From: Streptomyces qinglanensis
GTDB lineage: Bacteria > Actinomycetota > Actinomycetes > Streptomycetales > Streptomycetaceae
NCBI RefSeq assembly: GCF_900111245.1
Contig: NZ_FOGO01000012.1
Coordinates: 1 to 64,000 of the forward strand
Direction: 5' to 3'
DNA: 64,000 nt
Positions within the stretch are counted from its first letter, which is position 1; each line of letters starts with the position of its first letter. The position numbers and the translations under genes are program-made. The notes under the pieces are model-generated. The model worked only from the letters and a program-made list of their open reading frames with translations. It made no database searches and had not been told where the DNA came from. Shown here piece after piece: positions 61,664 through 64,000 of the stretch.

Positions 61664-61748
61664 CACCTCCTGGTCGCCGACCACCGTGCCCGTCCCGGGG
61701 TGCGGGCTGCCGGCGCCCGGCCGCCGACGCCGCGGCGCGAGAACAGCA

Positions 61749-61786
61749 CCGGGCCCGGCGCACGAACACACGTGCGCCGGGCCCGG
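61749..61786 (-). terminator. terminator of the orphan gene
   Basis: A perfect 16-bp stem (CCGGGCCCGGCGCACG / CGTGCGCCGGGCCCGG) with a 6-nt loop, 95 bp past the stop of the orphan gene on the minus strand. It insulates that gene from the MFS operon. Confidence 0.88.
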
Positions 61787-61880
61787 GCCGGACGGTTCTT
61801 CCGGATGTCGCCGACGTGCGGAAGCCGGGAGCTTCAGGCGCAGCGTGCGGGCCACGCACCCCCGGAGTCCGGGGTCTCCC

Positions 61881-63080
61881 CTATCCGCGCGAACGGGAAC
61901 GCTGCCGCGGCGCGTTGTTGCTGCGCTGGGCGGCGCGGGCCCTGTCCTGGAAATCCGAGCTCACCGGCTGCGAGCTCGTCGACTGACCGGCGGGGAGGTT
62001 CTGGTTGACGTGCTGCGCCAGGTCCGAGTCGGCCCGGGTCGCCTCCGGCAGGCTGTAGAGGTTCTCCCGCCGCTCCTGCATACGCTGCGCGTTCATCTCC
62101 TGGTGGGCACCGTGAGTCGCTTCCGCCGCGCTGCCCGCGAAGCTGAGGCTCGTGGCCACCCGGTTCGACACGTCGGAGAGGCCCGGGTGCGTATGCGCGG
62201 TGGCCGCACTCACCACGTTGCCGGTCGCGGAGAGGAGCTGGGCCGCGTCGGCCGCCCCCTGGAACCGGTCGAACGGCCTGGTTCCGCCGGAGGTCATCGT
62301 CTGGCTGACGTTGTTGTACATGGAGTACGCGGCTTCCGCGCCACCCGCGACACCCGACGTGATGTTCGCCCACTTGCTGACCGTCGGGTCGTTCCCCGAG
62401 GCCATCTTCGCGATTCCCGTCGCGGTCGGGAGAGCCGCCTTGTAGCCGGCCTTCCCGAGGGACTTGCCGTGGGTCTTCAGGACATCCAGCATGCCCTTCG
62501 CCTTGCTCGAGACCCAATCGGAAGAGGACTTGCTGAAGCGCTGCAGCACGCCCTGGTTCTGGACGTAGTAGTCCCCCCGCTCCACGTCGTACAAGGCCCG
62601 CCTGGCCCCCTCGGGAGGCTCGGGAGCAGTGGACGGTACGTCCTCCTGCGAGGCCGACACGTACCGGCCGCGCTTGTCCTGCCGTACGGCGCTGTACGCG
62701 CTGGCGAACGACTCGTCACTCCCCTGGGAACCCGGCGAACCGGTCCGCATGGTGCTCATCTGCTGGGAGAGGTCGTCCATCTCCATCGCGCTGCTCGACT
62801 CGGCCGCAGGAGCCTCGGGCGCCTTGCCCTTGGTCTCGTGGAATGCCCTTACGACCGTGTTCGAAGCGTAGTCCTTCCACCCCTTTTCCTTCGAATGGCG
62901 CGCGACCTGGTCTTGCTCGTTGAGGACGTAGAACTTCTTCGCGTTCGTGTCGTAGAGGCCGTCCACGGCCCCGACGGGTGGCTGCGGGGCGCCTTTCGGG
63001 ACCCGAACGTTCGGGTCCTCGCGAAATGTCTTGTCGTCCCGAATCTTCACCGGTCGGTAAGATTGTTCCCATCCTGCCAT
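61881..63080 (-). CDS. orphan protein with an internal duplication, unknown function
   Basis: A 399-residue soluble protein I do not recognise. Two ~50-residue units can be aligned by eye: residues ~34-84 (PVGAVDGLYDTNAKKFYV, then VARHSKEKGW) and ~155-205 (PEGARRALYDVERGDYYV, then LQRFSKSSSDW). The shared pattern is P-x-G-A-x(3)-LYD-x(5)-YV-x-N, then R-x-SK and W. The C-terminal ~190 residues are Ala/Gly/Ser-rich and helical, with a charged end. No signal peptide or membrane helix is evident. The ATG at 63080 has a GGGGAGAG ribosome site. Polymorphic-toxin-like or structural roles are conceivable but unsupported. Confidence 0.8.
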   Translation of the reverse strand: MAGWEQSYRPVKIRDDKTFREDPNVRVPKGAPQPPVGAVDGLYDTNAKKFYVLNEQDQVARHSKEKGWKDYASNTVVRAFHETKGKAPEAPAAESSSAMEMDDLSQQMSTMRTGSPGSQGSDESFASAYSAVRQDKRGRYVSASQEDVPSTAPEPPEGARRALYDVERGDYYVQNQGVLQRFSKSSSDWVSSKAKGMLDVLKTHGKSLGKAGYKAALPTATGIAKMASGNDPTVSKWANITSGVAGGAEAAYSMYNNVSQTMTSGGTRPFDRFQGAADAAQLLSATGNVVSAATAHTHPGLSDVSNRVATSLSFAGSAAEATHGAHQEMNAQRMQERRENLYSLPEATRADSDLAQHVNQNLPAGQSTSSQPVSSDFQDRARAAQRSNNAPRQRSRSRG

Positions 63081-63445
63081 TTCGCTCTCCCCTTCACGTG
63101 GAGGAAGGCTCCTCAGGGAGCCCGGTCGTGAGGCTGGGCCGGCAACGCCGAACGGATGCAGACCACTCGACGAACACAACGTCAAGCCCGGGACTCCGGT
63201 TCACTGACGACACTTCCGACAGGTCACTCCGCGGAGCCGCCGGCCCGCGGCCGCCTCGCCGCCCCTCCCGCCGGTGATCCACCGCGAGCGGCCCTAGGGA
63301 CGATCCCCGCCACATACCCCGACCCGGCTCCGGCACGGGGGCAGGGCGCCGTCAGGGAGCACGTCCTCCGCGGCGGTGATCCGCGGCCCGGCCCCCGGCG
63401 GAAGGATCTTCCACGTACCGGATCCCTTCCCCTGCGGAGTGCATC
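63081..63445. other. divergent intergenic region, orphan / serine hydrolase
   Basis: A 365-bp gap. It contains the orphan's probable promoter (63157-63185) and GC-rich sequence before the hydrolase gene, including a CCGCGG-flanked hairpin near 63370-63388. No gene is visible. Confidence 0.5.
63157..63185 (-). promoter_or_regulatory. probable promoter of the orphan gene
   Basis: On the minus strand TTGACG (63180-63185) and TCTGCA (63157-63162) are exactly 17 bp apart, about 75 bp upstream of the orphan start. Confidence 0.5.
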
Positions 63446-64000
63446 GTGCCCATACGTCTGCGGAACACCCTCCTGGCGGCGCTCGTGGTCGCCGGACTCA
63501 CCGGCCCCGCGGCGGCGCCCGCCCTCGCCCAACAGCCCGGCTCAACGGCGGCGGTGACGCGGCAGCAGGAGGACGGCCCCGACACCGCCGCGTTGGACAA
63601 GGCGCTGCGCGGGCTGCCCGACGAGACGACCACCGCGGCCCTCGCCCGCGTCGGCGGGAAGGGGAGCTGGCACGGCAGTTCCGGCGTACGGGATCTGCGT
63701 ACCGGCCGGAAGGCACTGGAGCACGGGCGGTTCCGGGCCGGGTCCACCACCAAGGTGGTGACCGCGGCGCTGGTGCTGAAGCTCGCCTCGCAGGGCCGCA
63801 TCGACCTCGACGGCACCGTGCAGCACTACCTTCCCGGGCTGCTGAGCGACGCGTTCGCGCCCGTCACCGTACGGCAGTTGCTCACCTTCACCAGCGGGCT
63901 CAAGTCCGGCGACGACCTCGGCCCGGTCTCGGGAGAGGGGTACGAGAACCGCTTCAAGACCCTCACCCCCGAGCAGGTCGTCGCCTCGTCGGTCGCCAAG
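63446..64000 (+). CDS. secreted serine hydrolase (beta-lactamase/DD-peptidase family), partial
   Basis: The gene runs off the right edge after 185 codons. The GTG at 63446 opens a signal peptide (MPIRLRNTLLAALVVAGLTG, cleavage after ALA near residue 29). The mature region has the class C beta-lactamase/DD-peptidase nucleophile motif RAGSTTKVVTAALVL (Ser-x-x-Lys), a PVTVRQLLTFTSGL segment and DLDGTVQHYLPG. Expected function: D-alanyl-D-alanine carboxypeptidase or related esterase; the catalytic Tyr and HTG-like motifs would lie beyond the window. Confidence 0.88.
   Translation, partial: MPIRLRNTLLAALVVAGLTGPAAAPALAQQPGSTAAVTRQQEDGPDTAALDKALRGLPDETTTAALARVGGKGSWHGSSGVRDLRTGRKALEHGRFRAGSTTKVVTAALVLKLASQGRIDLDGTVQHYLPGLLSDAFAPVTVRQLLTFTSGLKSGDDLGPVSGEGYENRFKTLTPEQVVASSVAK

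Overview
The window is chromosomal DNA of a high-GC actinomycete, almost certainly Streptomyces. The left edge is the 5' end of a 16S rRNA gene with Streptomyces-type sequence. GTG and TTG starts are common, GTGA/ATGA start-stop overlaps are frequent, and WhiB, F420 genes and a SigI-type partner switch are present. I see no prophage, insertion sequence, CRISPR array, tRNA gene or biosynthetic gene cluster.

Left part (1-15100). The rRNA promoter region is followed by a divergent SpoIIM/RDD membrane-protein pair, S-adenosylhomocysteinase (ahcY), a three-domain fructose PTS permease, and a leftward operon for mannose activation: manB, a Trm112-like protein, a SIS-domain protein, manA and a CDF metal transporter. 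A DUF3499 gene and a small zincin-like gene complete this block. From memory, the order sahH-manA-SIS-manB-DUF3499-metallopeptidase-whiB-fbiA-fbiB-manC-LCP-TIGR03089-acyl-CoA dehydrogenase-purE-purK-gtrA is shared with Mycobacterium tuberculosis (Rv3248c-Rv3277). The genes between these anchors are therefore the lineage-specific part.

Centre (15100-44200). A very large membrane glycosyltransferase is translationally coupled to a DUF5719 protein. Then come whiB, a cysteine dioxygenase preceded by a cysteine-rich leaderless mini-ORF, and fbiA/fbiB for coenzyme F420. After these are a base-excision glycosylase, manC, a secreted peptidoglycan amidase, and five LytR-CpsA-Psr (LCP) genes within 10 kb, interrupted by a family 2 glycosyltransferase and a thioesterase. 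A VOC/CGNR divergent pair with a nested operator, a UDP-sugar dehydrogenase and an acyl-CoA dehydrogenase follow. The mannose-activation genes, glycosyltransferases, UDP-sugar dehydrogenase, GtrA and the LCP ligases together suggest assembly and attachment of cell-envelope glycopolymers.

Right part (44200-64000). This holds a purK-purE-dipeptidase operon, GtrA, a two-component system, a POT peptide transporter, and a three-gene surface operon (LPKTG-anchored protein, DUF916-like protein, small-domain membrane protein). Next are the sigI/arsI/prsI partner-switching locus, an MFS exporter/MarR operon, an orphan protein with an internal duplication, and the start of a serine hydrolase gene cut by the window edge.

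The most interesting signals are the cysteine-rich leaderless ORF before cysteine dioxygenase, the LPKTG/DUF916-like operon, the five-LCP cluster, the orphan duplicated protein, the nested GGTAAC operator, and many short tandem arrays at gene ends.
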